Origin: Methanosarcinales archaeon
Lineage (GTDB): Archaea > Halobacteriota > Methanosarcinia > Methanosarcinales > Methanogasteraceae
Assembly (NCBI GenBank): GCA_030672605.1
Contig: DAOVGE010000124.1
Location: forward strand, 1 to 28,430
Direction of reading: 5' to 3'
Length of the DNA stretch: 28,430 bases
This document shows positions 8,258 through 14,795 of this stretch, in pieces (the first letter of the stretch is position 1; every line of letters begins with the position of its first letter). The notes under the pieces are model-generated. The model worked only from the letters and a program-made list of their open reading frames with translations. It did no database searches and was not told the DNA's origin. The position numbers were made by a program, and so were the translations under genes.

Positions 8258-8275
8258 CCCCCCAAGGGGGTTTTT
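8258..8275 (+). terminator. Terminator-like hairpin after atpB
   Basis: A C-run (8258-8263), AA, a G-run (8266-8270) and five T's lie 16-33 bases past the atpB stop. The stem is short with a tight loop, so strength is uncertain. It also abuts the start of the next gene (ATG at 8281), so it could act as an attenuator rather than a full terminator. The decayed copy near 10910 has lost the C-run. Confidence 0.45.
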
Positions 8276-8280
8276 GGGAT

Positions 8281-9642
8281 ATGAGTTATACTTCGGCTTT
8301 GGAGACTTGTTCTGTGGAAGTTCGGAGGGGTGTTGAATGGCTGAAGAGTAATGTGGACGTGGATAAAGATGGTGCACACTATGCTGAAGCGTTTTACGTT
8401 CTGGAAAAATTCGATCAAGAGTTTGTTGAAAAATATTTGGAACGAGCAAAGGATGAACCATTCTGGAAATACTGGTCAATTGGTGAGGTGGATCTGAGAG
8501 TTGTTGGAGATGGTTGGTTTTTAGCAAAATTGGGACTCCATAATAACTCATTTTACATGCAGGAATTGTCAAATATGAAAGCTGGACAGAGCAGGGATGG
8601 TTGGTTTAGTTATTATGGGGAGAGTCATGCAGATGTTCTTCGAACATTGGTGTTATTGGAACCAGAATCAGATTATACGAAAAAAGCAGTGCATTGTTTA
8701 ATAGACGACATGGAAAAGGATGGTTGGTGGGGTGAGATTGCGGTTGGAGTACTGGCACTTACAGAACTGGATTATGAGCGGTATCAACGCGAGAGTAATA
8801 TAGCAATCGGTAGACTGCTTGATCATAAAAACGAAGATGGTGGATTTATCTATCATCCAAACATTTCTGACTCTCATATCCCCTGTACATCTTGGGCTAT
8901 ACAAGCAATTTCTCGAATTAGAGGATCTCATGATTCTTCTGTGCAGGAAGCAACCAACTGGTTAAAACAACAACAAAATGATGATGGAAGTTGGACACAT
9001 CCTACGCGTACGAGACCCGGTGATGAAGAAAGGTACCGTGTTTTAGATTATGCAGCGACTGCTGACGCATTATTAGCCCTAATATCAGCAGGAGAAGGGG
9101 CAAAAATTTCTTTAGCTGAAGTGGAGTGGAAGGAAACGTTGACAAACCAAAGAATCGAACGAACAAAACCTCATTTTATTCACACATCCCCAATCTTCGA
9201 TCAAAGAATGCATGTAAAAGATATCTATGTAAAGATCAAAGATATGTTAAATTCGGCAGAGACTGAAATAAAAATACTTTCTCCCTTTGTAGATGTGATA
9301 TATGAGGATATTGTCAATTTAGCGGAGAATAATCCAAAATTATCTATAAAACTTATTACACGTCCTTCAAGGGACATACAAGGCATGAGGGAAAGAATAG
9401 CCAAAAATGTTTTGGATTTATTAAAAATAGCAACAAGAGGCAATCTTAAGACAAATGAAATCCTCCATGCAAGGATAATAATTGTGGATTATAAAGAAGC
9501 CTTAATTTCCTCTGCCGATTTAACGAGAGATCAATTAATCGATGAATTCAACGCAGGAATTTGGGTAAGGGATAAAGAGACAGTAAAACGCGCAACCGAT
9601 TTTTTTGATAATATTTGGAAACAATCCGAAAAAAAGAAATAG
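8281..9642 (+). CDS. Fusion of alpha/alpha-toroid repeats and PLD-like nuclease domain
   Basis: The 453-residue protein has two parts. Residues about 15-275 contain repeated DGWF/DGWW/DGGF/DGSW motifs (77, 106, 147, 186, 235) between helices, as in prenyltransferase/squalene-cyclase toroids. I see no DCTAE-type cyclase motif. Residues about 310-448 resemble a PLD-superfamily nuclease: ILSPFVDVIYEDI, then LHARIIIVD (395-403), SSADLT (410-415), FNAGIWVRD and FFDNIW. The usual HxK is HxR here (His396, Arg398), with Asp403 at the expected place. A single motif implies a dimer if it is active. No signal peptide is seen, so it is probably cytoplasmic. Base composition is clearly AT-richer than atpB, which suggests transfer. 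The GGGAT just before the ATG is the only ribosome-site candidate. Function is unknown; a nucleic-acid-targeting defence or processing role is a guess. Confidence 0.8.
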   Translation: MSYTSALETCSVEVRRGVEWLKSNVDVDKDGAHYAEAFYVLEKFDQEFVEKYLERAKDEPFWKYWSIGEVDLRVVGDGWFLAKLGLHNNSFYMQELSNMKAGQSRDGWFSYYGESHADVLRTLVLLEPESDYTKKAVHCLIDDMEKDGWWGEIAVGVLALTELDYERYQRESNIAIGRLLDHKNEDGGFIYHPNISDSHIPCTSWAIQAISRIRGSHDSSVQEATNWLKQQQNDDGSWTHPTRTRPGDEERYRVLDYAATADALLALISAGEGAKISLAEVEWKETLTNQRIERTKPHFIHTSPIFDQRMHVKDIYVKIKDMLNSAETEIKILSPFVDVIYEDIVNLAENNPKLSIKLITRPSRDIQGMRERIAKNVLDLLKIATRGNLKTNEILHARIIIVDYKEALISSADLTRDQLIDEFNAGIWVRDKETVKRATDFFDNIWKQSEKKK

Positions 9643-9688
9643 CGTTATTTTACCCCTTTTCATTGATTTTTGTAACATCTCCCAAGAC

Positions 9689-10153
9689 TCAATCCTCAAG
9701 TATTCTCCTATACAGACCCGCATCCATCCGAAATCCATGCCCTAAAAGCTCATCCAACACATCCCGCAGGTTCTCGACTCTCCCTTTCCGGTACATCACC
9801 TTCAAAAACCCCAGTGTTCCCATCACGTTGATCCCGTACATTATTGCGGCTCTCCTTCCGGCAAGGTCGTCCATCAGAAGCAAATCAGCGTTTTGTTCAC
9901 TGGCAATGATTATTGCTTCTCTTTCGCCTGCATCCAGCACGGGCAACATAGATAGATGCGCCATATCCCTGACTGCCACCACCGCGATCCAGTCTGCATC
10001 TCTTACTGCACGTGATCCCTTCAGATCATTTGCTGTAACTTCCTGATATACCATTTCTGGTATCAGCACCTCGCCAAACTCAATTCTTAAAACATCCAGC
10101 AACCCAAGTGCAGATAGGAAAATCAAAGGCGAAGAATTGCTGACCACCTTCAT
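9689..10153 (-). CDS. PIN-domain toxin, DUF3368 type
   Basis: The 154-residue protein opens with MKVVSNSSPLIFL, the hallmark of DUF3368 PIN proteins. It has Glu38 in YQEV, Glu77/Glu79 in AGEREAI and Asp95/Asp96 in LLMDDLAGR, which would form the metal-binding acidic site of a PIN ribonuclease. Its ATG overlaps the stop of the upstream UPF0175 gene (10150-10153), the usual antitoxin-toxin arrangement. PIN toxins cleave RNA (tRNA, rRNA or mRNA); the target cannot be told here. The protein looks complete. A fragment of a related gene is found at 12465-12512. Confidence 0.85.
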   Translation of the reverse strand: MKVVSNSSPLIFLSALGLLDVLRIEFGEVLIPEMVYQEVTANDLKGSRAVRDADWIAVVAVRDMAHLSMLPVLDAGEREAIIIASEQNADLLLMDDLAGRRAAIMYGINVMGTLGFLKVMYRKGRVENLRDVLDELLGHGFRMDAGLYRRILED

Positions 10154-10437
10154 TTCAGCATACCAAGCCTCTTTGCGGTTTCCATATCCTCTTCCAGCTC
10201 TTGAATCCCATAGTTCAGAGGTATGTCCGAATCCTTCAGGACCCCCAGCATCTCCATCCGATTCATCCCGAGCAGTGCCGCCATCCTCCCGAGAGATATC
10301 TTACCTTCCCGGTACAATTCCAGCAGGAAATTCTTCTTCACAAAATATTCTGCACGGTTTTCATAGACTCCCTGCGAATACAGGATGTCGCTCGGGAGTT
10401 CTATCTCGGTTCTGATTGTTTTTGCTTCTGCTGACAT
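10150..10437 (-). CDS. UPF0175 family antitoxin
   Basis: This roughly 95-residue protein has the UPF0175 layout. A strand-forming N terminus (RTEIELPSDIL) is followed by helices (AEYFVKKNFLLELYREGKIS) and a helix-turn-helix-like segment (LGRMAALLGMNRMEMLGVLK). A short tail IPLNYGIQELEEDMETA completes it. It precedes and overlaps the PIN toxin gene by ATGA, so it is the probable antitoxin and may autoregulate the pair. I start at the ATG at 10437 (MSAEAKTIRTE), which gives the usual family length. Starts at 10470 or 10506 would add residues without homology. A TATA-like sequence lies only some 10-18 bases upstream of this ATG, so the true start and promoter are not fully settled. Confidence 0.8.
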   Translation of the reverse strand: MSAEAKTIRTEIELPSDILYSQGVYENRAEYFVKKNFLLELYREGKISLGRMAALLGMNRMEMLGVLKDSDIPLNYGIQELEEDMETAKRLGMLK

Positions 10438-10442
10438 TGCTG

Positions 10443-10454
10443 TGATATTTATAT
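10443..10454 (-). promoter_or_regulatory. TATA-like element of the UPF0175-PIN pair
   Basis: Minus-strand CATATAAATATC lies close to the ATG at 10437. If this is the TATA box, the transcript would start at or just inside the annotated start, which leaves the start ambiguous. Confidence 0.35.
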
Positions 10455-10483
10455 GAGTGCCGTGCGTCATTAAGCATTCGTTT

Positions 10484-10506
10484 ACTTTCTGAGAGACTCT
10501 GTGCAA
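10484..10506 (-). pseudogene. Short decayed UPF0175-like fragment at duplication junction
   Basis: On the minus strand this stretch reads AYCTESLRK and then a stop, matching AYCTKSLKKYMNG at 12195-12225. In both places it abuts a decayed piece of atpB on the other strand. The match is about 20 of 23 bases in GAGAGACTCTGTGCAATAAG. The fragment is too short to assign alone; the call rests on the paired copy. Confidence 0.4.
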
Positions 10507-10895
10507 TAAGCTCAGAAAATGATCTATTCGTAGGTCAACGTGCTGCCATCGCGTTTACGGCTGATAGACCCAGGGATGGGCAAGAGACGGACAAGAGAAG
10601 ATCACAAGGCAGTATCTGATCAGATGTATGCGGGTTACGCCGAAGAAAACACTTCTCCGGGGTCTTGTTGCGATCGTCGGTAAGGATGCGCTCTCTGAGC
10701 GTGATCGGAAGTTCCCCCGAGTTTGCTGACATGTTTGAGGGCCAGTTTGTCCGGCAGGGCAAGGATGAGGACCGGGACATCGAGATGACGCTTGAGACTG
10801 GGTGGAATCTGCTCACGGAGCTTCCGGAGGCTTAGTTGACGCGGATCGACAATGAGATGATCGAGAAGTATCATCCGGCACATCGCGTGAAGTAG
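10505..10895 (+). pseudogene. Decayed duplicate of the 3' end of atpB
   Basis: This segment aligns with atpB from about 7858 to its stop at 8242. The first part is eroded (CAACGTGCTGCCATCGC against CAACGTGTTGCCATCGC). Extra bases near 10645 and 10713-10717 shift the frame twice, and a CAG codon has become TAG (10832-10834, in CCGGAGGCTTAG). The end ATCATCCGGCACATCGCG and the stop are kept. The alignment continues past the stop into the intergenic sequence and the next gene. It is not functional. Confidence 0.9.
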
Positions 10896-10925
10896 GGTCG
10901 CGCGATTGTGTGTGGGGTTTCTGGG

Positions 10926-10969
10926 ATGAGTTATACTTCGGTTCCGGGGACTTGTTCTGCGGAAGTTCG
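10926..10969 (+). pseudogene. Decayed duplicate of the 5' end of the toroid-PLD gene
   Basis: ATGAGTTATACTTCGG and the following 28 bases repeat the first 14 codons of the gene at 8281 (ACTTGTTCTG, GGAAGTTCG), with a few substitutions. Similarity stops at about 10969, where intron-like sequence begins. The upstream linker (GGGTCGCGCGATTGTG) also matches 8243-8257, so one duplication covered atpB end, linker and gene start. Confidence 0.85.
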
Positions 10970-11065
10970 AGTTAAGGTTGTGAGATGCTTGAGCCGTACG
11001 CGGTGAAAGTCGCACGCACGGTTCTTGGACGAGGGGGCGCGAGTAATCATTCCCTCCTTGGTCTG
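10970..11065 (+). mobile_element. Group II intron 3' remnant (domains V and VI)
   Basis: Positions 10991-11024 match the 34-nt domain V of group II introns. The 5' strand GAGCCGTACGCGG, a GAAA loop and the 3' strand CGCACGCACGGTTC pair into the standard stem with its catalytic AGC and the two-base bulge. The next 30-40 bases can form a domain VI hairpin (GAGGG at 11031-11035 with CCCTC near 11054-11058). Domains I-IV and the reverse transcriptase are missing, so this is a dead tail. The upstream GTGAGATGCTT is like the usual linker before domain V. The 3' splice boundary cannot be placed exactly. A partial hairpin repeat follows at 11069. Confidence 0.85.
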
Positions 11066-11068
11066 CAA

Positions 11069-11120
11069 CACAGAAATCGTGTGAAAATCTGTGCAATCTT
11101 GTCGTTCCTACCACAAGTTA
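11069..11120. repeat. Dispersed hairpin element, 3' half only
   Basis: CAGAAATCGTGTGAAAATC and GCAATCTTGTCGTT, then ACCACAAGTTACCCGCTCA, match the right half of the elements at 4441-4583 and 16012-16132. The left half is missing because the intron remnant adjoins it. Confidence 0.7.
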
Positions 11121-11166
11121 CCCGCTCACTTTCGTAGTAGCGACAGTGTCCGATCAACTTTAGCGG

Positions 11167-11505
11167 TTATTTTTGGAGCAGAGGCACCCCGACCCTATCA
11201 ATATGATGTTTCAGTTCGGGATGTTTTAGTGTGGGGTAGTTCACCAGATCAACTGTATAAGGCAGGCTGCTGTCTTCAAAATCGCTTTTCATTTTGCGGA
11301 TAAACGCATCGTTTACTCCCTCGTTCATTATTGCCAGATCAATATCACTGCCTTGTTTGTACGTTCCCTTAGCCCGACTCCCGAATACAAAAACGTTTTT
11401 CACATCAGGATATTTTTTGAAAATATCCCGCAACGTTTTCATATCCCTGTCAGAAAGTCCAAAAGAATCTCTTTTTTTATTCATGAAATAATTCGGAATA
11501 ATCAT
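11167..11505 (-). CDS. mntA: MNT-type nucleotidyltransferase antitoxin
   Basis: This 112-residue minimal nucleotidyltransferase has the GSx10DxD motif (Gly42-Ser43 to Asp54-Ile55-Asp56: GSRAKGTYKQGSDID) and a third acidic residue, Asp86, in TVDLV. In characterised HEPN-MNT pairs this enzyme adds AMP units to a tyrosine of the HEPN toxin and so neutralises it. Its ATG overlaps the stop of the HEPN gene (ATGA at 11502-11505). The protein is complete; an internal ATG at residue 8 is a possible alternative start. The symbol follows published HEPN-MNT usage. Confidence 0.88.
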   Translation of the reverse strand: MIIPNYFMNKKRDSFGLSDRDMKTLRDIFKKYPDVKNVFVFGSRAKGTYKQGSDIDLAIMNEGVNDAFIRKMKSDFEDSSLPYTVDLVNYPTLKHPELKHHIDRVGVPLLQK

Positions 11506-11909
11506 TTGTTTTTTTCATTTATAAAAAAGAGGTATAGTTTTCCCAATGCAACATACGTTTCTTCTCTTAATTTCTTCTCCGAACGTTCGAATTTCTCACC
11601 GCTATAATCGTGTGAAAGCTCATTTCTCATATCCAATCCATCAATCAGCTCTTGCGCATAAGTTATATATTCGCTCTGTTGTGCCAGCCGCAACGTATCT
11701 TTGGGCGAAGGTTTAAAAGCAAATCCTTTTTCTTCCAAAAAATCTTTCATCACCTTCCACGAAAGATCGAGTGTGAACTCAAAACGCTGAATCAAACCAT
11801 TTCTCTCAAGTTCGGTCAATTCTTCCAGCTCCATTGCTTCTTTCAAACGCAGATAAGCTCTCTCAAAATTCTGAAATCGCTGTTTCCAGCGTACGTCCAT
11901 CGTCTTCAT
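11502..11909 (-). CDS. hepT: HEPN-domain toxin (HI0074-like nucleotidyltransferase partner)
   Basis: This 135-residue all-helical protein belongs to the nucleotidyltransferase substrate-binding (HI0074) branch of HEPN. It carries the complete RX4HXY motif: Arg95, His100 and Tyr102 in RNELSHDY. In the family Arg and His form the ribonuclease site of the dimer, and the Tyr is the residue modified by the MNT partner. It lies directly upstream of, and overlaps, the MNT gene. GGTGAG lies 4-9 bases before the ATG. AT content is higher than in core genes nearby, which suits a mobile toxin-antitoxin module. All key residues are present, so the pair is likely functional. Confidence 0.88.
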   Translation of the reverse strand: MKTMDVRWKQRFQNFERAYLRLKEAMELEELTELERNGLIQRFEFTLDLSWKVMKDFLEEKGFAFKPSPKDTLRLAQQSEYITYAQELIDGLDMRNELSHDYSGEKFERSEKKLREETYVALGKLYLFFINEKNK

Positions 11910-12073
11910 ATTCTCACCACAATTTTCACAATATTCTTCTGGATTGAGTTGTTTAAATGTTTTTCTTCTTTTGGCTGCCTCTCAAACTCGAGACTTTTTA
12001 TTATTTTTTAAAGTAGATACTATTTTCTGTTGATTTGTGCCCGCGCCTTATTCGATAAATCAAAGGAGATGCA

Positions 12074-12215
12074 TTAGATAGTACTTTTAAGTTTTCTGAG
12101 CGTTTTGATGTCTGCTTCAAAATCTTCCACCTCATACTGAATAAGTACTCCGTGCCTTTTTATTTCAGCCACCATCTCATAGAAGCGGACACCATTCATG
12201 TACTTCTTGAGAGAC
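12074..12215 (-). pseudogene. C-terminal fragment of a UPF0175 antitoxin
   Basis: Minus-strand translation SLKKYMNGVRFYEMVAEIK, then RHGVLIQYEVEDFEADIKTL, matches the helix-turn-helix and tail of UPF0175 proteins (compare PLNYGIQELEEDMETA at 10150). The N-terminal half is missing. At about 12215 the frame runs into a piece of atpB on the opposite strand, so an open frame extending to 12478 is not a real gene. There is no toxin gene downstream; 12073 to 11910 is AT-rich and empty. Confidence 0.6.
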
Positions 12216-12223
12216 TTTGTGCA

Positions 12224-12287
12224 ATAAGCACAGAAGGGGATCCACCCGCCGATCACTGTGCTACCATCGCTTTTACGGCTGATGAAA
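12224..12287 (+). pseudogene. Second short remnant of atpB
   Basis: GCACAGAAGGGGATCCACC through GCTACCATCGCTTTTACGG to GGCTGATGAA matches atpB at about 7858-7920 (GCACAGGAAGGGGATCTACC, GTTGCCATCGCTTTCAAGG). It shares the substitution TTTTACGG-like with the copy at 10540-10560 (GCGTTTACGG) and the same left breakpoint. The two remnants are therefore related to each other, not independent copies of atpB. Confidence 0.8.
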
Positions 12288-12464
12288 TCAAGTGATTTAT
12301 CACCGCGAGGGGCTGCTGAGGAACGCAAGAGTTTTGAGACCGTTTTCAACCCTCCGCGCCCCTCTGCGCACTCTACGGCAGAATCTAAGGGCATGGCGAT
12401 CTCACTGGAAAAATCGACAGTGTCAAGCACAAGAACAACTGAAACCGGGGCACACCAACGAGTC

Positions 12465-12512
12465 TCGCAGGTTCCCAATTCTCCTTTCCCAGCACAGCAC
12501 CTTCAAAAGCCC
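12465..12512 (-). pseudogene. Fragment of a DUF3368 PIN toxin
   Basis: On the minus strand MGLLKVLCWERRIGNLRD resembles MGTLGFLKVMYRKGRVENL of the intact toxin (residues 111-129). The DNA also keeps CACCTTCAAAA and CCCCA blocks in common with 9800-9815. Only about 18 codons are recognisable. Between this and the atpB remnant (12288-12464) I see no gene; there is a degraded GC-rich repeat-like stretch (CCTCCGCGCCCCTCTGCG near 12351). Confidence 0.4.
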
Positions 12513-12517
12513 CATGA

Positions 12518-13831
12518 TCAGGACTCTTCACTCTTCGGTTCGACAATCAGCGTGAGCCCGTCCAGAGCCACGATAACCGCCTTCTCCCCTTTCTGTATCG
12601 GCTCCGATGAGGATGCCCTCCATATCTCACCATGAACTCGAACAGTGCCATGCTCCTCAAAACCGATATCGGTCTCAGCCTTGACAACCTTGCCGATCAA
12701 CTCCTCCTGCCCTGTTGTCGGCTGCCGCATCCGTGCCTTCATGACAAGCCCGAGACCAACAACGATGATTCCTGCCGAGAGAATCGCGGTCACAACGACA
12801 AGGCGCTTGAAATCGCTGATCCATTCCGGGGGCATGAACGGCTCCTGCGGAAAGAGAATCGCCCCGAGAATCAGGCATACGATGCCGCCGACCGTCAGTA
12901 TCCCGAACGTCGGCGTCAAGACCTCGGCTATGAAGAGTACCACCCCTGCTACGATCAATAGCACGCCGAATGTGCTGACCGAGAACAATCCCATGCCATA
13001 CAGCGCGAGTATCATCGCTATTGCACCAACCATCTCGGGAACGTACGTCCCCGGAGCTTTGATGCCATAGATGATCCCGTAGAGCCCTATCAGAAAGAGC
13101 ACAAACGCAATCTGCGGGTTGCTGAGGAGAGTGATGATCGATTCAGACAGTCGCGGCTCCTGCGAGATGAATATCGCATCCTGTGTTCGCAGAGTAACAG
13201 ATCTGCCACTCACGTTGAGTGTTCTGCCATCCGCCAAATCTGCAAGCTCGTCTCGGTCGGTTGCGATTATATCAATCACGTTCTGGTCCAGCGCCTCTTC
13301 AGCAGTCAGCGAGAGACCTTCTCTCACGAACTTCTCGGCAACCTCCGCGGATCGGTTTCTGTTCTCAGCAATTCCGCGCATGCGAGCCGCATACGCATTG
13401 ATCGTCTTGTTCTCCACCGCTGTTGTTCCAGTGGGAGTTATCGCAATTGGCGTTGCCGCGCCGGTGGCGGTTCCGGGTGCCATTGCGGCAATATGTCCCG
13501 ATAAAAGAGTGAATGCGCCGGCGGAGAATGCTCGCTTTCCCTGCGGAACAAACACAATCACCGGTACCCGCGAACGCTCGATATCCGACACAATCCCCTC
13601 CATCGATGTGACAAGCCCGCCAGGTGTGTCGATTTCGATCAATACCGCCTCGGCATTGATATCTTCCGCATGATTGATTCCGCGGGCGATCGCAATCTCT
13701 GTGCCCGCAGTTATCATATCGTTCACCTCGATCACATAGATCACTGGCTGAGACGCGCTTGCGGATGCCGGCGCAATCACGAGCAGAGCCAGCAGCAGCA
13801 TGAGCGCGGGGAGGGGTGTTGTCTGTTTCAT
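12518..13831 (-). CDS. NfeD/1510-type membrane-bound serine protease
   Basis: The roughly 437-residue protein has three parts. A signal segment (LMLLLALLVIAPASAS) leads into a ClpP-class protease domain. Four or five membrane helices follow (about 245-360), then a C-terminal OB-fold (about 375-437). The domain carries the catalytic Ser in FSAGAF (Ser103) and Lys142 in ENKTINAY, as in Pyrococcus horikoshii 1510-N, plus MAPGTATGAATPI. That enzyme cuts the hydrophobic C terminus of stomatin, and the stomatin gene lies just upstream on the same strand. I start at the ATG at 13831 (MKQTTPLPAL), which places the signal peptide at the N terminus. An open frame to 13879 adds 16 unrelated residues. 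Full length, with no missing residues. Confidence 0.9.
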   Translation of the reverse strand: MKQTTPLPALMLLLALLVIAPASASASQPVIYVIEVNDMITAGTEIAIARGINHAEDINAEAVLIEIDTPGGLVTSMEGIVSDIERSRVPVIVFVPQGKRAFSAGAFTLLSGHIAAMAPGTATGAATPIAITPTGTTAVENKTINAYAARMRGIAENRNRSAEVAEKFVREGLSLTAEEALDQNVIDIIATDRDELADLADGRTLNVSGRSVTLRTQDAIFISQEPRLSESIITLLSNPQIAFVLFLIGLYGIIYGIKAPGTYVPEMVGAIAMILALYGMGLFSVSTFGVLLIVAGVVLFIAEVLTPTFGILTVGGIVCLILGAILFPQEPFMPPEWISDFKRLVVVTAILSAGIIVVGLGLVMKARMRQPTTGQEELIGKVVKAETDIGFEEHGTVRVHGEIWRASSSEPIQKGEKAVIVALDGLTLIVEPKSEES

Positions 13832-13910
13832 TGCGGTTTCAATCCTTGTCCTTGCTTGTCCTTGTCGTGTCCATTTCAAAAAGTAGGGGAATAAACTCCG
13901 TATTCTGCAA

Positions 13911-13968
13911 CAGAGGGCACAGAGAGGAAAAACTCTGTGATCTCTGTGGCTATCAGTTATACCCTCTG
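13911..13968. repeat. Nested inverted repeat between stomatin and NfeD genes
   Basis: CAGAGGG (13911) pairs with CCCTCTG (13962-13968), and CACAGAG pairs with CTCTGTG (13933-13939) inside it. It fills part of the 165-base gap between the two genes. It could be a processing, attenuation or termination hairpin, or a repeat of the CTCTGTG type seen near 4735 and 15975. Confidence 0.5.
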
Positions 13969-13996
13969 ATTTGAAGTGGATACTTCTGTCTTTACT

Positions 13997-14752
13997 TTAC
14001 TCCTTTTTCCCCTTAAGCCCGAGTGCACCCAGCATCTCGATTGGGAGTGGGATCACGACCGTTGTCGCCTTCTCCTCGGTTGCATCCTTGATCGTCTGCA
14101 GCGTTCGGAGGTACAGCCCTCCCTCCTGTTCACTCATCACCTTTGCAGCGTCTGCCAGTTTCAGTGATGCCTGCAGTTCACCCTCCGCGTTGATGATCCG
14201 TGCTCTGCGGTTCCGCTCTGCCTCTGCCTGCGAAGCCATCGCACGCTGCATCGTCTCAGGCAGTTCGACATCCTTGATCTCGACAGCTGAAACCTTGATC
14301 CCCCATGGATCGGTAGCCTCGTCGATTATCACCTGTAGCTGCTTGTTGATCTTGTCCCGCTCCGAGAGCACCTCATCAAGCTCGACCTGCCCGACAACAC
14401 CTCGAAGAGTCGTGAGCGCCATCTGCGCGGTTGCGGTTGGATAGTGCTCGACCTGCACCACAGCCTTACTCGGATCCAGCACCCGGTAGTACACAACAGC
14501 GTTCACCCTCGTTGTGACGTTGTCCTTGGTGATCACTTCCTGCGGCGGGATATCGAGCACAATCGTCCTGAGGTCGATCTTCTTCATCGTCTCGAGTATC
14601 GGGATTATGAAGAAGAGACCGGGTCCTCTTGCGCCGACCAGCCTTCCGAGTCGGAATATCACACCACGCTCGTACTCCTGAACAATCTTCACAGCGCTCG
14701 CAAGTATGGGGAGCGCTATGATCACTACGTATATCAGTATCGATAAATCCAT
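13997..14752 (-). CDS. Stomatin/slipin-like SPFH protein
   Basis: The 251-residue protein has one N-terminal hydrophobic segment (residues 4-21). A SPFH/band 7 domain follows, with the family signature VQEYERGVIFRLGRLVGARGP split over 24-44. LDIPPQEVITKDNV and the coiled-coil-forming stretch AEAERNRRARI come later, with a hydrophobic tail near VIPLPIEMLGALG. Stomatins oligomerise on the membrane. The archaeal homologue PH1511 is the substrate of the NfeD protease, whose gene follows here. GGGTGAT lies 6-12 bases before the ATG, and a TATA-like ATATTATAAG is about 35-45 bases upstream. Confidence 0.93.
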   Translation of the reverse strand: MDLSILIYVVIIALPILASAVKIVQEYERGVIFRLGRLVGARGPGLFFIIPILETMKKIDLRTIVLDIPPQEVITKDNVTTRVNAVVYYRVLDPSKAVVQVEHYPTATAQMALTTLRGVVGQVELDEVLSERDKINKQLQVIIDEATDPWGIKVSAVEIKDVELPETMQRAMASQAEAERNRRARIINAEGELQASLKLADAAKVMSEQEGGLYLRTLQTIKDATEEKATTVVIPLPIEMLGALGLKGKKE

Positions 14753-14783
14753 TATATCACCCAGTTATCAATAGTTCTTGCGT

Positions 14784-14795
14784 CTTATAATATTT
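14784..14795 (-). promoter_or_regulatory. TATA-like promoter of the stomatin gene
   Basis: Minus-strand AAATATTATAAG lies 32-43 bases before the stomatin ATG, which puts the transcription start close to the GGGTGAT ribosome site. Confidence 0.5.

Noticed and set aside
8042..8572. 176-codon minus-strand frame across the atpB/toroid-PLD junction
   Set aside because: Antisense to two supported genes and crossing their boundary.
10991..11024. tRNA or other small RNA gene
   Set aside because: The sequence matches group II intron domain V over its whole 34 bases and has no cloverleaf around it.
10635..11114. 159-codon minus-strand frame
   Set aside because: It runs antisense through the atpB pseudogene and the intron remnant.
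12074..12478. 134-codon minus-strand frame as one gene
   Set aside because: Only its last 47 codons look like protein (UPF0175); the rest runs antisense through an atpB remnant.
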